NCBI RefSeq assembly: GCF_019468465.1
Contig: NZ_CP080519.1
Location: forward strand, 5,040,001 to 5,104,000
Origin: Amycolatopsis sp. DSM 110486
GTDB taxonomy: Bacteria; Actinomycetota; Actinomycetes; Mycobacteriales; Pseudonocardiaceae
Direction of reading: 5' to 3'
DNA: 64,000 nt
Shown piece by piece: positions 10,731-20,628 of the stretch. How positions within the stretch are numbered: the stretch's first letter is position 1; the number at the start of each line of letters is the position of its first letter. Below the pieces are notes generated by a model. It did no database searches. It was not told the DNA's origin and was given only the letters and a program-made list of their open reading frames with translations. The position numbers and the translations under genes were made by a program.

Positions 10731-11679
10731 GCTGACCGCGCCCACCACCGTCGAAGACGCGCTCGACGCGTCCGGAACCTTCCTCGCCGGCGGCACTACG
10801 CTCGTCGACCTGATGAAGCTCGACGTCCTCACTCCGCAGCGGGTGCTGGACATCAACGACCTCCCGCTGCGCGGCATCGACACCACCGACGGCCTGCGTT
10901 TCGGGGCCCTGGAACGGATGGGCGACATCGCCGCGCACCCCGGCGTGTACCCGGCGATCTCGCGCGCGCTCCTGCTGAGCGCTTCGCAGCAGCTGCGGAA
11001 CATGGCCAGCATCGGCGGCAACCTGATGCAGCGTACGCGGTGCTCGTACTTCCGCGACGTCACCATGCCGTGCAACCGGCGCGACCCGGGCAGCGGCTGC
11101 TCCGCGCTGGCGGGCGTCAACCGCATGCACGCGATCCTCGGCACCAGCGACTCCTGCGTGGCGACACACGCCAGCGACGTCGCGGTGGCGCTCGTCGCGC
11201 TGGACGCCGAGGTGGAACTCACCGGCAAGACCGGCAAGCGCACGGTGAAGCTCACCGATTTCTACCGCACACCAGGCGAAACGCCGGACGTCGAGAACGA
11301 CCTGCGCCCCGGCGAGCTGATCACCGAGGTGCGCGTGCCGCGGCTGGACTGGGCGGAGAGCTCCACCTACGTCAAGGTTCGCGACCGCCAGTCGTACGAG
11401 TTCGCGCTCGCGTCGGCCGCGGTTGCGCTGGACGTGCGCGACGGCGTGATCGCCGACGCACGGGTGGCCGTCGGCGGGGTGGCGACCGTGCCGTGGCGGC
11501 TCACGGCGGTGGAGGAAGCGTTGCGGGGCAAGCCTGTCACGCAGGAATCGTTCGAGCAGGCAGCTTCTCTGGCCGCGGAAGGCGCGCGGCCGCTGGCGTT
11601 CAACTCGTTCAAGGTGTCCCTGGTGAAGCGCACCGTCGTGCGCGCGCTGCTGGAGCTGACCGAAGGGAGCCGTCGATGA
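10717..11679 (+). CDS. FAD subunit with an extra 4Fe-4S-type cysteine insertion (PaoB-like)
   Basis: A 320-aa FAD_binding_5/CO_deh_flav_C protein with [16 protein letters not shown] and [12 protein letters not shown] for FAD binding. After that comes an insertion with Cys in [18 protein letters not shown] and SDSCVATH, the four-cysteine pattern known from PaoB/YagS, where it binds a 4Fe-4S cluster. That places the enzyme in the PaoABC branch rather than with classic xanthine dehydrogenase. The downstream subunit starts on its stop codon (ATGA). Confidence 0.92.
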   Translation: MRPFELTAPTTVEDALDASGTFLAGGTTLVDLMKLDVLTPQRVLDINDLPLRGIDTTDGLRFGALERMGDIAAHPGVYPAISRALLLSASQQLRNMASIGGNLMQRTRCSYFRDVTMPCNRRDPGSGCSALAGVNRMHAILGTSDSCVATHASDVAVALVALDAEVELTGKTGKRTVKLTDFYRTPGETPDVENDLRPGELITEVRVPRLDWAESSTYVKVRDRQSYEFALASAAVALDVRDGVIADARVAVGGVATVPWRLTAVEEALRGKPVTQESFEQAASLAAEGARPLAFNSFKVSLVKRTVVRALLELTEGSRR

Positions 11680-13847
11680 CCGACAGGCTCGACGCGCCGT
11701 TGAAGGTCACCGGGCGCGCGAAGTACGCGATGGACCACAACTTCCCGGGCATGGCCTACGGCTACGTCGTGGTCAGCACCGTGGCCCACGGCCAGGTCGA
11801 GAGCATGGACTCCGATGCGGCGAAGGAAGCACCGGGCGTCCTCGCCGTCTACACGCCGTTCGACCGGCTGGACCTGCGCACGCCGCCGGTGTCGCCGATC
11901 ATGGGCGAGACCTGGGTGCCACTGCGCAACACCGACGTCGACTACTACGGGCAGCCGATCGGGTTCGTCGTCGCGGAGTCGTTCGAGCAGGCGCGCGACG
12001 CGGCGATGCTGGTGGACGTCACGTACGACGAGAAGCCGGCGCTGGTTTCGTTCGACGAAGGGCTCGCCTCGGCCGAGGACGCGCCGGAGTCGCGCGGGAA
12101 CCCGCCGCAGATCGAGGTGCTGGCCGACGACGTCGAGTCCATTGAGGACGTATTCGCCGCCGCGCCGTTCGTGGTGGACCACGCTTATCGCACGGCCACG
12201 CAGAACCACGCCGCGATGGAGCCGCACTCGGCCGTCGCGGTGTGGGGCGACGGCGAGCTCACGGTCTACACCGGCAACCAGGGCAGCAACCTCATCGCCA
12301 TGGAGCTCGCCGGCGCGCTCGCCCTCGACGTCTCGGCCGTGCACGTCATCAACCCCTACGTTGGCGGCGCGTTCGGCGGCAAGGGGCGCACGTCCACGCC
12401 CGCGTTCCTCGCGGCCGCGGCGGCGAAGGAGCTGGGCCGGCCGGTGAAGGCGGCGCTGACGCGCGAGCAGGTCTTCACGGCGACGGCCACGCGAGCCGCG
12501 ACGCTGCAGAAGGTCACCATCGGCGCCGACGCCGACGGCACGATCCTCGGCCTGCGCCACGACTCGTGGTCGAGCACGGCGATGGACCGGTCGTTCGTGG
12601 AGCCGACGTCGCACGGCACCTCGCGCGAGTGGTACGCCACGAAGAACCTGTCCATCAGCCAGAAGATGGTGCCGCTCAACATCCCGCCGACCACGTTCAT
12701 GCGCGCGCCGGGCGAGGCGCCGGGCTCGTTCGCGCTGGAGAGCGCGATGGACGAGCTGGCCGTGGCGCTGGGCATGGACCCGATCGAGCTGCGCATGCGC
12801 AACAGCTCGCTCGCCCCGCCCGGCAAGGACCTGCAGTGGTCGAGCAAGCACCTCGACGAGTGCTTCGCCGTCGGCGCGCGCGAGTTCGGCTGGTCTCCGC
12901 GGCCGCAGGGCCGCGTCGACGGCGACTGGCTGGTCGGCGTCGGCATGGCGACGGCGATGTTCCCCGCCCTGCGCTTCCCCGCGACGGTCGGCATCACCCT
13001 CCACGCGGACGGCACCGCCGAGGTCGCCACCAGCGGCGCCGACCCGGGAACGGGCCTGCTGAACGTGATGTCGTCGGTCGGCGCGGAATCGCTGGACCTC
13101 GTGCCGTCCCGGATCACCCCTCGGCTGGGCGACTCCAAGCTCCCCCCGGGCGGCATGTCCGGCGGCTCCACGGCGACGGCCAGCGTCGGCACCGCGATCA
13201 TGCTCGCGGCGAGCGAGGTCCTCGACGCGCTGCTGGCTCTGGCTTCCGCGCCGGGCGCCCCGTTCGCGGGCCAAGAGGTGACCTACGCCGACGGCCACAT
13301 CCACGGCGACACCGACACCATGCCCTTCGGCTCACTGCTCCGCGCCGTCGGCCAGGATTCCTTGTCCGCCACGGGTTCCTCGGCGCCGGGCGAGGAGCTG
13401 ACCAAACACTCGTTCAGCTCGTTCGGCGCCCAGTTCTGCGAGGTCCGCGTCCACCGCCTCACCGGCGAGGCCCGCGTCTCGCGCCTCCTGGGCGTCTTCG
13501 ACGGCGGCCGCATCATCAACGACAAGCTCGCCCGCAGCCAAATCAAGGGCGGCATGATCTGGGGCGTCTCCGCGGCGCTGCACGAGGCTCTCGAGCTGGA
13601 CACCTGGGGCCGCTTCGCCACGGGCGACTTCGCGAGCTACCTCCTGCCGGTCAACGCCGATATCCCCGACATCGACGTCCACTTCGTCCAGTACCCCGAC
13701 ACCTTTCACAACGCCGTCGGCGCCCGCGGCATCGGCGAAATCGCCACCGTCGGCGTCGCCGCCGCCATCGCCAACGCCATCTACAACGCGACCGGCGTGC
13801 GCGTCCGCCACATCCCGATCATGGTGGAGGACCTGCTGGTCGACTGA
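11676..13847 (+). CDS. Molybdenum-cofactor catalytic subunit of the aldehyde oxidase (PaoC-like)
   Basis: A 723-aa large subunit of the xanthine oxidase family. Molybdopterin contacts are visible in GGAFGGK (about residue 229) and RAPGEAPGSFALE (about 342). The catalytic base is the glutamate of VGARGIGE (about 688). It should oxidise aldehydes or N-heterocycles with water as oxygen donor. It closes a three-gene overlapping operon (small, FAD, large). No PaoD/XdhC-type cofactor-insertion chaperone follows, so that function must be elsewhere. Substrate assignment is by family only. Confidence 0.92.
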   Translation: MTDRLDAPLKVTGRAKYAMDHNFPGMAYGYVVVSTVAHGQVESMDSDAAKEAPGVLAVYTPFDRLDLRTPPVSPIMGETWVPLRNTDVDYYGQPIGFVVAESFEQARDAAMLVDVTYDEKPALVSFDEGLASAEDAPESRGNPPQIEVLADDVESIEDVFAAAPFVVDHAYRTATQNHAAMEPHSAVAVWGDGELTVYTGNQGSNLIAMELAGALALDVSAVHVINPYVGGAFGGKGRTSTPAFLAAAAAKELGRPVKAALTREQVFTATATRAATLQKVTIGADADGTILGLRHDSWSSTAMDRSFVEPTSHGTSREWYATKNLSISQKMVPLNIPPTTFMRAPGEAPGSFALESAMDELAVALGMDPIELRMRNSSLAPPGKDLQWSSKHLDECFAVGAREFGWSPRPQGRVDGDWLVGVGMATAMFPALRFPATVGITLHADGTAEVATSGADPGTGLLNVMSSVGAESLDLVPSRITPRLGDSKLPPGGMSGGSTATASVGTAIMLAASEVLDALLALASAPGAPFAGQEVTYADGHIHGDTDTMPFGSLLRAVGQDSLSATGSSAPGEELTKHSFSSFGAQFCEVRVHRLTGEARVSRLLGVFDGGRIINDKLARSQIKGGMIWGVSAALHEALELDTWGRFATGDFASYLLPVNADIPDIDVHFVQYPDTFHNAVGARGIGEIATVGVAAAIANAIYNATGVRVRHIPIMVEDLLVD

Positions 13848-13871
13848 GCTTTTCGGCGGGGGTGTGAAAAT

Positions 13872-13910
13872 CGGGACGGCGGCCGGGGTTTCCCCTCGGC
13901 CGCCGTCCCG
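13872..13910 (-). terminator. Distal hairpin of a tandem terminator pair between convergent operons
   Basis: A GGGACGGCGGCCG/CGGCCGCCGTCCC stem with a short loop. Read leftwards it is followed by ATTTTCAC, read rightwards only by TTT. It resembles the second hairpin 139 bp away so closely that the two look like a duplication. It probably stops read-through from both glnA and the oxidase operon. Confidence 0.75.
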
Positions 13911-14002
13911 TTTGCAGCTCGTCCAGCGGTCCGACCAACGCAATGCAGATTGATGCAGAACAGGCCGGGGGCCCGCACGTAACACAGTGCTTGGCGGCGA
14001 AC

Positions 14003-14049
14003 ACAAAAATCGGGACGGCGGCCGAGGTATTCCCTCGACCGCCGCCCCG
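14003..14049 (-). terminator. glnA transcription terminator
   Basis: A CGGGACGGCGG/CCGCCGCCCCG-type stem with a small TATT loop lies 34 nt after the glnA stop on the minus strand and is followed there by ATTTTTGTG. It is a standard intrinsic terminator. It shares the arm ATCGGGACGGCGGCCG with the hairpin at 13872. Confidence 0.85.
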
Positions 14050-14083
14050 CGTCTCACTTGGCCGTCAGTTCACGGCCGGCCGA

Positions 14084-15508
<1,425 letters not shown>

Positions 15509-15683
15509 CCTCGGTGACTCCTTCTTCGATCGAGCTCGCTCGGCAGTACTCTCTTCGGCTCACGCTAAGAGTGCGGTGTTGCCCGACCGTCACCCGTATG
15601 TTTCACACACGTTAACGGGTGGCGTGACACGCGCCATCCGACCAGGGCAGATGTGGCGCGCGCCACCGGCATACCCTGGACGG

Positions 15684-16169
15684 GTGGCGAGATGGACTGG
15701 CGAATGGCTCCCCGGGACCGGCAGCGGTCCGGGGTCGGAAAACCGAACCGCGTCGAAATGGCCCGGTGAAACGTTCGGTCTGCCCGAATCCGGCGTCGGC
15801 TCCGTCGCCGGCTTCGGTCCGCGCCTGCTGGCCCTGGTCATCGACCTGGTGCTCGCGGGCCTGATCACCACGCTGTTCGTGCGATACGACCTGCAGGACG
15901 TCGCCGCGATGCAGACGTTCAACTGGTGGGCCGGCGTCGTCTGGGCCGTCATCACGACCGTGCCGGCGATGTTCTTCGGCTTCACGCCGGGCATGGGCGC
16001 CGTGGGCGTGCGAGTCGCGCGCCTCGACGGCGCCTCGATGGTCGGCCCCTGGCGCGCGGTGGTGCGGATGGTGCTGACGGTCGTGATCGTGCCCGCCCTC
16101 GTCCGCAACATCGACGGCCGCAGCTGGCTCGACCGCGTGACCGGCACCGTCGTGATCCGGATGCGCTGA
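15684..16169 (+). CDS. RDD-family membrane protein
   Basis: A 161-aa protein with an N-terminal hydrophilic tail, then an RDD domain: FGPRLLALVIDLVLAGLITTLF forms the first membrane helix with the conserved Arg and Asp. Two more hydrophobic helices follow (WAGVVWAVITTVPAMFFGF and VVRMVLTVVIVPALV). RDD proteins are small multi-pass proteins, some linked to ion or pH homeostasis; the role here is unknown. A TACCCT -10 box sits 6 nt before the GTG, so the mRNA is predicted to be leaderless, which fixes this start. Confidence 0.9.
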   Translation: MARWTGEWLPGTGSGPGSENRTASKWPGETFGLPESGVGSVAGFGPRLLALVIDLVLAGLITTLFVRYDLQDVAAMQTFNWWAGVVWAVITTVPAMFFGFTPGMGAVGVRVARLDGASMVGPWRAVVRMVLTVVIVPALVRNIDGRSWLDRVTGTVVIRMR

Positions 16170-16182
16170 CCGTCCCCGAACA

Positions 16183-16219
16183 AAAAGGCCTCCTGCTCAG
16201 TACGAGCGGGAGGCCTTTT
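16183..16219. terminator. Bidirectional terminator between convergent genes
   Basis: AAAAGGCCTCC and GGAGGCCTTTT form an 11-bp stem around a 15-nt loop. The stem edges supply a U-run on both strands, so the RDD gene and the converging DUF4191 gene share it. Confidence 0.9.
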
Positions 16220-16233
16220 CAGCGGTAAGAGGG

Positions 16234-16962
16234 TCAGCGACGGCGGATCGTCCGCTGCACGTTGCGCATCTTCGCGCCGGCGGGCATCGGGCCCTTCGGC
16301 ATGGCCGCGCCGCGGTTGCCGAGCGCCGCGAGCTTGGCCTCGAGTGCGTCGACCTGCGGCGGCTTGAGGTTGCGCGGCAGCTTCATCAGCGTGCTCTGCA
16401 GCTTCTTGAGCGGGATCTCGTTCTCGCTGTTGCCGATGGTGTAGTCGTAGATCGGGGTGTCGCCGATCAGGCGCGACACGCGCTTCTTCTCCTGCGAGAG
16501 CAGCGCCTTCACGCGGTGCGGCGCGCCCTCGGCCACGAGGATCACGCCGGGCGCGCCGAGCACGCGGTGCACGGCGTCAAGCTGCGTGGTCGCGGCGACG
16601 GTCGGCGTCACGCGCCAGCTGCCGCGCATGTTCTCCAGCGCCCACGCACCGGCGCCGGGCTGGCCGTCGGCCTTCGTGTACACGGTCTTCTGCACGCGGC
16701 GGCCGAAGATGATCACCGCGAGCAGCACGCCCAGCACGATGCCCAGCGGGAGCAGCGCCCACTGCACGTTGAAGATGAACCCGACACCGAACAGGACGCC
16801 CGCGACGACCACGATCGAGCCGGCCATCCAAGGAATCAGCATCGGGTCTTCGCGGCGTTGCATCTTGAACGCCTCGAAGAGCTGCCCGCGCCGCGCCTTG
16901 CCGGCCGCGCGCTTCTCCTGCTTGGCCAGCTTGGCCGCTTCCTTGTCCTGCTTTCCCGCCAT
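16234..16962 (-). CDS. DUF4191 family membrane protein
   Basis: A 242-aa protein. A basic, Lys/Ala-rich N-terminal segment (about residues 1-30) precedes two adjacent membrane helices (about 43-63 and 67-90). A cytoplasmic domain follows with TPTVAATTQLDAVHRVLGAPGVILVAEG and a basic C-terminus. Proteins of this family are found throughout actinobacteria beside glnA and have no known function. The ATG follows a TATCCT box by 6 nt, indicating a leaderless transcript, so this start is preferred over longer in-frame ones. Confidence 0.88.
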   Translation of the reverse strand: MAGKQDKEAAKLAKQEKRAAGKARRGQLFEAFKMQRREDPMLIPWMAGSIVVVAGVLFGVGFIFNVQWALLPLGIVLGVLLAVIIFGRRVQKTVYTKADGQPGAGAWALENMRGSWRVTPTVAATTQLDAVHRVLGAPGVILVAEGAPHRVKALLSQEKKRVSRLIGDTPIYDYTIGNSENEIPLKKLQSTLMKLPRNLKPPQVDALEAKLAALGNRGAAMPKGPMPAGAKMRNVQRTIRRR

Positions 16963-17026
16963 CTGACCAGGATACGGCCGCGTGCCCTGCCACGAATCCC
17001 TCGGCCCCCTCTGCGAGGATCGAGGG

Positions 17027-19120
17027 GTGGCAAGCGCATCGTCTCCGAAGAGTCGCCAGGGCCTGCTCGACGGGCTGGATCCCGAGCAACGAGCCGCCGC
17101 CTCGGCGCCGCGCGGGCCCGTCTGTGTTCTCGCCGGCGCCGGCACGGGCAAGACGCGCACGATCACGCACCGCATCGCGCACCTGGTCGGCGCAGGTCAC
17201 GTCTCCGCCGCACAAGTACTCGCCGTCACCTTCACCACGCGCGCGGCGGGCGAGATGCGCACGCGGCTGCGCGGACTCGGCGTCGACGCCGCGCAGGCGC
17301 TCACCTTCCACGCCGCCGCGCGCCGGCAGCTGCGGTACTTCTGGCCGCGCGTGGTCGGCGACCGGCCGTGGGACCTCGTCGACAACAAGTTCCGGCTCGT
17401 GGCGCAGGCCGCCCAGCGCGCGCGGCTGAGCACGGAGACGGAGGTGCTGCGCGACCTCGCGAGCGAGATCGAGTGGAGCAAGGCCTCGCTCGTCTCGCCC
17501 GACGACTACCCAGCCGTCGCCGCGCGCACGCAGCGCGACACCCCGGCGCCGGTGGCGCAGGTCGCGCAGGTCTACCGGCTGTACGAGGAGATCAAGACCT
17601 CCGCGCAGGTCCTCGACTTCGACGACCTGCTCCTGCACACCACCGCCGTGCTCGAAGAACACGAAGCCGTCGCCGTCGAGTTCCGCGATCGCTACCGCTG
17701 CTTCGTGGTCGACGAGTACCAGGACGTCACGCCGTTGCAGCAGCGTCTGCTCGACGCGTGGCTCGGCGGCCGCGACGACCTCACCGTCGTCGGCGACGCC
17801 AACCAGACCATCTACTCCTTCGGCGGCGCCTCGCCGCGGCCGCTGCTGGAGTTCACGCGGCGTTTCCCCGAGGCCACCGTCGTGCGGCTCGAGCGCGACT
17901 ACCGGTCGACGCCCGAGGTCGTCGGGCTGGCGAACCGGGTGATCGGCGCTGCGCGCGGGCGTCCGGCGGGGTCGCGGCTGAAGCTCGTCGGCCAGCGGCC
18001 GCCGGGGCCCGAGCCGCGGTTCGCCGAGTACGAGGACGAGTCGGCCGAAGCGGCGGCGGTCGCGCGGCGCATGCGCGAGCTGCTCGACGGGGGAGTGTCG
18101 GCCAGCGAGATCGCCGTGCTGTTCCGCGTGAACGCGCAGTCGGAGGCCTACGAGCAGGCGCTGTCCGAGTCCGGCATCCCGTATCTCGTGCGCGGCGGCG
18201 AGCGGTTCTTCTCACGCGCCGAGGTGCGGCAGGCGATGTCGGCGCTGCGAGTGGCGTCGGCCGATCCGACGTCGCTCGACCTGGTGACGGCGGTGCGGTC
18301 GGTGCTCGCGCGCGTCGGCCTCACCGAGCAGCCGCCCGCCGGCGGTGCGGCGAAGGAGCGTTGGGACGCGCTGCTCGCGCTGGTGGAGCTGGCCGAGGAG
18401 CTGGCGGCGAGCGTCGCGGACGCCGACCTGCCGCGGCTCGTCGCGGAGCTGGAGCAGCGCGCGGCGGCGCAGCACCCGCCGACGGTCGAGGGCGTCACGC
18501 TGGCGTCGCTGCACGCGGCGAAGGGCCTGGAGTGGGATGCGGTGTTCCTCGTCGGCCTGTCCGAGGGCACGATGCCGATCCTCCACGCGGGCGACGACGA
18601 AGCCGCGATCGAGGAGGAGAGGCGGCTGTTCTACGTCGGCGTCACCCGGGCGCGGGAACACCTGTCACTCTCGTGGTCGCTGTCGCGTACGCCGGGTGGC
18701 CGGCGCAACCGTCGCCGCAGCCGCTTCCTCTACGGGCTGATCCCGGAAGACCACCCAGCCGCCCGCGTCGCGCGGTCGCAGCAGACGTCGTCGGCGCCGG
18801 GTTCGAAGGCGGCGCGCTGCCGACTCTGCGGCGGGCCGCTGCTGCAGACGATCGAGGTGAAGCTGGGGCGGTGCTCGAAGTGCCCGTCCACAGTGGATGA
18901 AGGGCTGCTGGAGAAGCTGAAGACGTGGCGCGGCGAGCGTTCGCGGGAGCTGAAAGTGCCGGCGTTCGTGGTGTTCACCGACGCGACACTCATGGCCATC
19001 GCCGAACAGCGACCGACCGACGACGGAGCGCTCGTGTCGATCTCCGGCATCGGCGCGACGAAGCTCGAACGCTTCGGCGCGGAGGTGCTCGACGTGGTTC
19101 GCGCCTCGATGCGGTCTTGA
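17027..19120 (+). CDS. uvrD2: ATP-dependent DNA helicase UvrD2 (SF1, with HRDC)
   Basis: A 697-aa superfamily 1A helicase. Walker A is GAGTGKT (about residue 36), motif II is VDEYQD, and the UvrD C-terminal half has [21 protein letters not shown] and YVGVTRARE. Two features identify the mycobacterial UvrD2 type: a four-cysteine zinc motif (CRLCG then CSKC) after the motor and a C-terminal HRDC domain with [13 protein letters not shown]. It translocates 3' to 5' and acts in DNA repair. The neighbouring whiB7 gives the same order as in M. tuberculosis. GAGGAT 6 nt before the GTG suggests a leaderless mRNA. Confidence 0.95.
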   Translation: MASASSPKSRQGLLDGLDPEQRAAASAPRGPVCVLAGAGTGKTRTITHRIAHLVGAGHVSAAQVLAVTFTTRAAGEMRTRLRGLGVDAAQALTFHAAARRQLRYFWPRVVGDRPWDLVDNKFRLVAQAAQRARLSTETEVLRDLASEIEWSKASLVSPDDYPAVAARTQRDTPAPVAQVAQVYRLYEEIKTSAQVLDFDDLLLHTTAVLEEHEAVAVEFRDRYRCFVVDEYQDVTPLQQRLLDAWLGGRDDLTVVGDANQTIYSFGGASPRPLLEFTRRFPEATVVRLERDYRSTPEVVGLANRVIGAARGRPAGSRLKLVGQRPPGPEPRFAEYEDESAEAAAVARRMRELLDGGVSASEIAVLFRVNAQSEAYEQALSESGIPYLVRGGERFFSRAEVRQAMSALRVASADPTSLDLVTAVRSVLARVGLTEQPPAGGAAKERWDALLALVELAEELAASVADADLPRLVAELEQRAAAQHPPTVEGVTLASLHAAKGLEWDAVFLVGLSEGTMPILHAGDDEAAIEEERRLFYVGVTRAREHLSLSWSLSRTPGGRRNRRRSRFLYGLIPEDHPAARVARSQQTSSAPGSKAARCRLCGGPLLQTIEVKLGRCSKCPSTVDEGLLEKLKTWRGERSRELKVPAFVVFTDATLMAIAEQRPTDDGALVSISGIGATKLERFGAEVLDVVRASMRS

Positions 19121-19194
19121 CCGCGTCCGCACCCTGATCGGTGCGGCGAACCCGCTGCTCGGAGGCGATCTTCGTAGCTTCGGAGAGTTTTCGG

Positions 19195-19232
19195 GAAAAT
19201 AAGTTGCCCCGGTGTGCGGGGGGCAATAATCT
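19195..19232 (+). promoter_or_regulatory. whiB7 promoter with an AT-rich WhiB7-type element
   Basis: The hexamers TTGCCC (19204-19209) and TAATCT (19227-19232) are separated by exactly 17 nt. The run GAAAATAAG immediately upstream of the -35 is the only AT-rich patch here. In mycobacteria and streptomycetes, WhiB7 bound to SigA activates promoters that carry such an AT-rich block just upstream of the -35, including its own. Autoregulation is therefore predicted. The transcript would start near 19239, about 500 nt before the whiB7 codon. Confidence 0.75.
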
Positions 19233-19330
19233 GCTCCTACCCGGGTGGGAAGCCCCCGGTCTGGGGATTCACATGACGCGCGCCGCCTCGGGTGGCGAAC
19301 GTCCGGACAGCGGAAGGTGGTGCCGGTGAA

Positions 19331-19591
19331 ATGATCAGCAACATGATGCTCTCGAACCCTGGCACCGATCTGTCCGGCTGCGGTCTCATCCCCGCTTCGC
19401 GCCAGGGTACCGGTGTGTCCACGAGCGCCCATTTCGGCGGATTCCGTCGGATTGACGAGCGTACGTGGACCGCGGTTGAGGTCACTCTGGCCAACGCCGC
19501 CCTCGTTGGCGCGTACCCGCAGGTTGACGTCGATCTGCCGACCATCAAGCAGTTCCGTGTTCCGTTGTCGATACGGGAGCGAAGTTCCTGA
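19331..19591 (+). CDS. Leader-encoded ORF upstream of whiB7 (86 codons)
   Basis: An open frame of 86 aa lies wholly inside the whiB7 leader, with an ATG preceded by GGAAGGTGG about 10 nt upstream. No domain is recognised. The peptide begins MISNMMLSNPGTDLSGCG and has no signal peptide or membrane segment. Third codon positions are less GC-rich than in neighbours, with ATA and TTG present, so it may be selected as a leader rather than for its product. In known actinobacterial whiB7 loci, translation of a leader frame controls a downstream terminator; the terminator here begins about 23 nt after this stop. It might also be a plain small protein, or the true leader frame may be shorter. Confidence 0.55.
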   Translation: MISNMMLSNPGTDLSGCGLIPASRQGTGVSTSAHFGGFRRIDERTWTAVEVTLANAALVGAYPQVDVDLPTIKQFRVPLSIRERSS

Positions 19592-19613
19592 CCTAGTCAG
19601 GACACGAGGCTCA

Positions 19614-19656
19614 CGAAGGCCGCGGAACCGGTAACCGGATCCGCGGCCTTCGTGTT
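19614..19656 (+). terminator. Attenuator-like terminator in the whiB7 leader
   Basis: GAAGGCCGCGGA pairs with TCCGCGGCCTTC around a 12-nt loop that itself contains CCGGTAACCGG, and is followed by CGTGTTTTTTT. This is one of the strongest intrinsic terminators in the window, yet it sits about 90 nt before the whiB7 start and after the leader frame. That arrangement fits conditional early termination rather than an operon end. Confidence 0.85.
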
Positions 19657-19745
19657 TTTTTGGCTGCACAACCCCCACGAGGAACAAGTTGTCCAGTTCG
19701 ATCGACAGTCCCAAAACCACCGAAACGACAAGAAGGAGCACGGAA

Positions 19746-20090
19746 ATGTCGTCCGCCATCGCCTTCGCCGAGGGTTTCGACCTCGGTATCGGCGACCTGC
19801 TCGACGGGGTCGCCGCCCCCGAGCTCGACCTGCCCTGCCGTTCCCGCGACGCCGACCTCTGGTTCGCCGAGTCTCCCGCCGAGCTCGAGCGCGCCAAGGC
19901 CCTGTGCGCCGACTGCCCCGTCCGCGAGGCCTGCCTTGCGGGTGCCCTCGCCCGGCGCGAGCCTTGGGGCGTCTGGGGTGGCGAGATCTTCGAGCGCGGT
20001 GCCGTCATCGCGCGCAAGCGGCCCCGTGGCCGCCCGCGCAAGAACGCCGCCCTCGAGCCCGCCGCCGCAGCCCGGAGCGCCGCCGCATGA
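19746..20090 (+). CDS. whiB7: WhiB7-type redox-responsive transcriptional regulator
   Basis: A 114-aa Wbl protein. The 4Fe-4S ligands are Cys31, Cys54, Cys57 and Cys63 (CADC plus EAC). They are followed by the WhiB7 form of the sigma-contact turn, EPWGVWGGE. A C-terminal AT-hook, RPRGRPRKN, is diagnostic of WhiB7. The protein joins SigA-RNA polymerase and turns on intrinsic drug-resistance genes when ribosome-targeting drugs are present. ATG 19746 has AAGGAG 7 nt upstream and is preferred over an ATG 57 nt earlier. The position next to uvrD2 and the ABC1 kinase supports orthology. Confidence 0.95.
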   Translation: MSSAIAFAEGFDLGIGDLLDGVAAPELDLPCRSRDADLWFAESPAELERAKALCADCPVREACLAGALARREPWGVWGGEIFERGAVIARKRPRGRPRKNAALEPAAAARSAAA

Positions 20091-20344
20091 CCGTCGAACT
20101 CATCACCATCCGCGACTACGAAGCGCGCACCCGCGAACCCGACCGCGCGCACCCGCTACCCAAACAGCTCGATACTCAGGAGACCAGCGAAATGTTGCTT
20201 CACGAAGAACTGTCCCGGGCCCGAATACGGGACTTCCACCAAGAATCCCAAGCGCTGCGCCCCTGGCGCCGCGCCCGAGCCGCCCGCCGGTGGTCCCGCT
20301 TCGCCCGCTGGGCGGCGGACCGCTCGAAGAGGTTTGAGGACTGA
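20087..20344 (+). CDS. Small basic protein translationally coupled to whiB7
   Basis: An 85-aa protein whose ATG overlaps the whiB7 stop (ATGA). The first half is mixed (MTVELITIRDYEARTREPDR). The second half is very rich in Arg, Ala and Trp ([23 protein letters not shown]) and could form an amphipathic helix that binds membrane, nucleic acid or rRNA. No family is recognised. The coupling implies it is made whenever WhiB7 is made, so it may belong to the drug-stress response; that is inference. Confidence 0.6.
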   Translation: MTVELITIRDYEARTREPDRAHPLPKQLDTQETSEMLLHEELSRARIRDFHQESQALRPWRRARAARRWSRFARWAADRSKRFED

Positions 20345-20355
20345 GTGATCTTCGG

Positions 20356-20560
20356 GGTCTTTGAGGCTCTGAGGCTCGACGTCGCTGAGGCTGGTAGGCC
20401 TCTGTGGCGCTGAGTCTCGGGTCCTTGATGCGCTGAAGCGTTGAGGCTCGGAGGTCTTTGAGGCTCTGGGCTTGACGTCCTTGAGGTTGGCAGCCCTCTG
20501 CGGTGCTGAGTCTCGGGGCGTGGAGGTCATTCAGATTCCTTCGGAGTCTCTGAGGTCTTT
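20356..20560. repeat. Imperfect direct repeat, 97-bp period
   Basis: Two copies of a segment starting GGTCTTTGAGGCTCT lie at 20356 and 20453. They share about 80 percent of bases over the first 65 positions and end in CTGAGTCTCGGG. Shorter TTGAGGCT and TCTGAGG motifs recur within and after each copy, giving a low-complexity tract just after the whiB7 operon. Both strands are open for short stretches, but the encoded peptides are only the repeat read out (RDSAPQR, SLKDVE), so no gene is called. Confidence 0.8.
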
Positions 20561-20593
20561 GGGCCTTCGAAGTCCTCGGTTTGTTGTCCGTGT

Positions 20594-20628
20594 GGAGGGC
20601 CGGTCACCCGTGTGGTGACCGGCCCTCC
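20594..20628. terminator. Strong hairpin after the whiB7 operon
   Basis: A perfect 15-bp stem, GGAGGGCCGGTCACC with GGTGACCGGCCCTCC, encloses a 5-nt loop. There is no U-run, which is common for actinobacterial terminators. It lies 250 nt after the small coupled gene and before the methyltransferase. Confidence 0.7.

Noticed and set aside
11367..13304. A 645-codon open frame antisense to the molybdenum subunit
   Set aside because: It is a by-product of GC-rich third positions; composition is Arg/Val/Gly-rich without family residues, while the sense strand has clear catalytic motifs.
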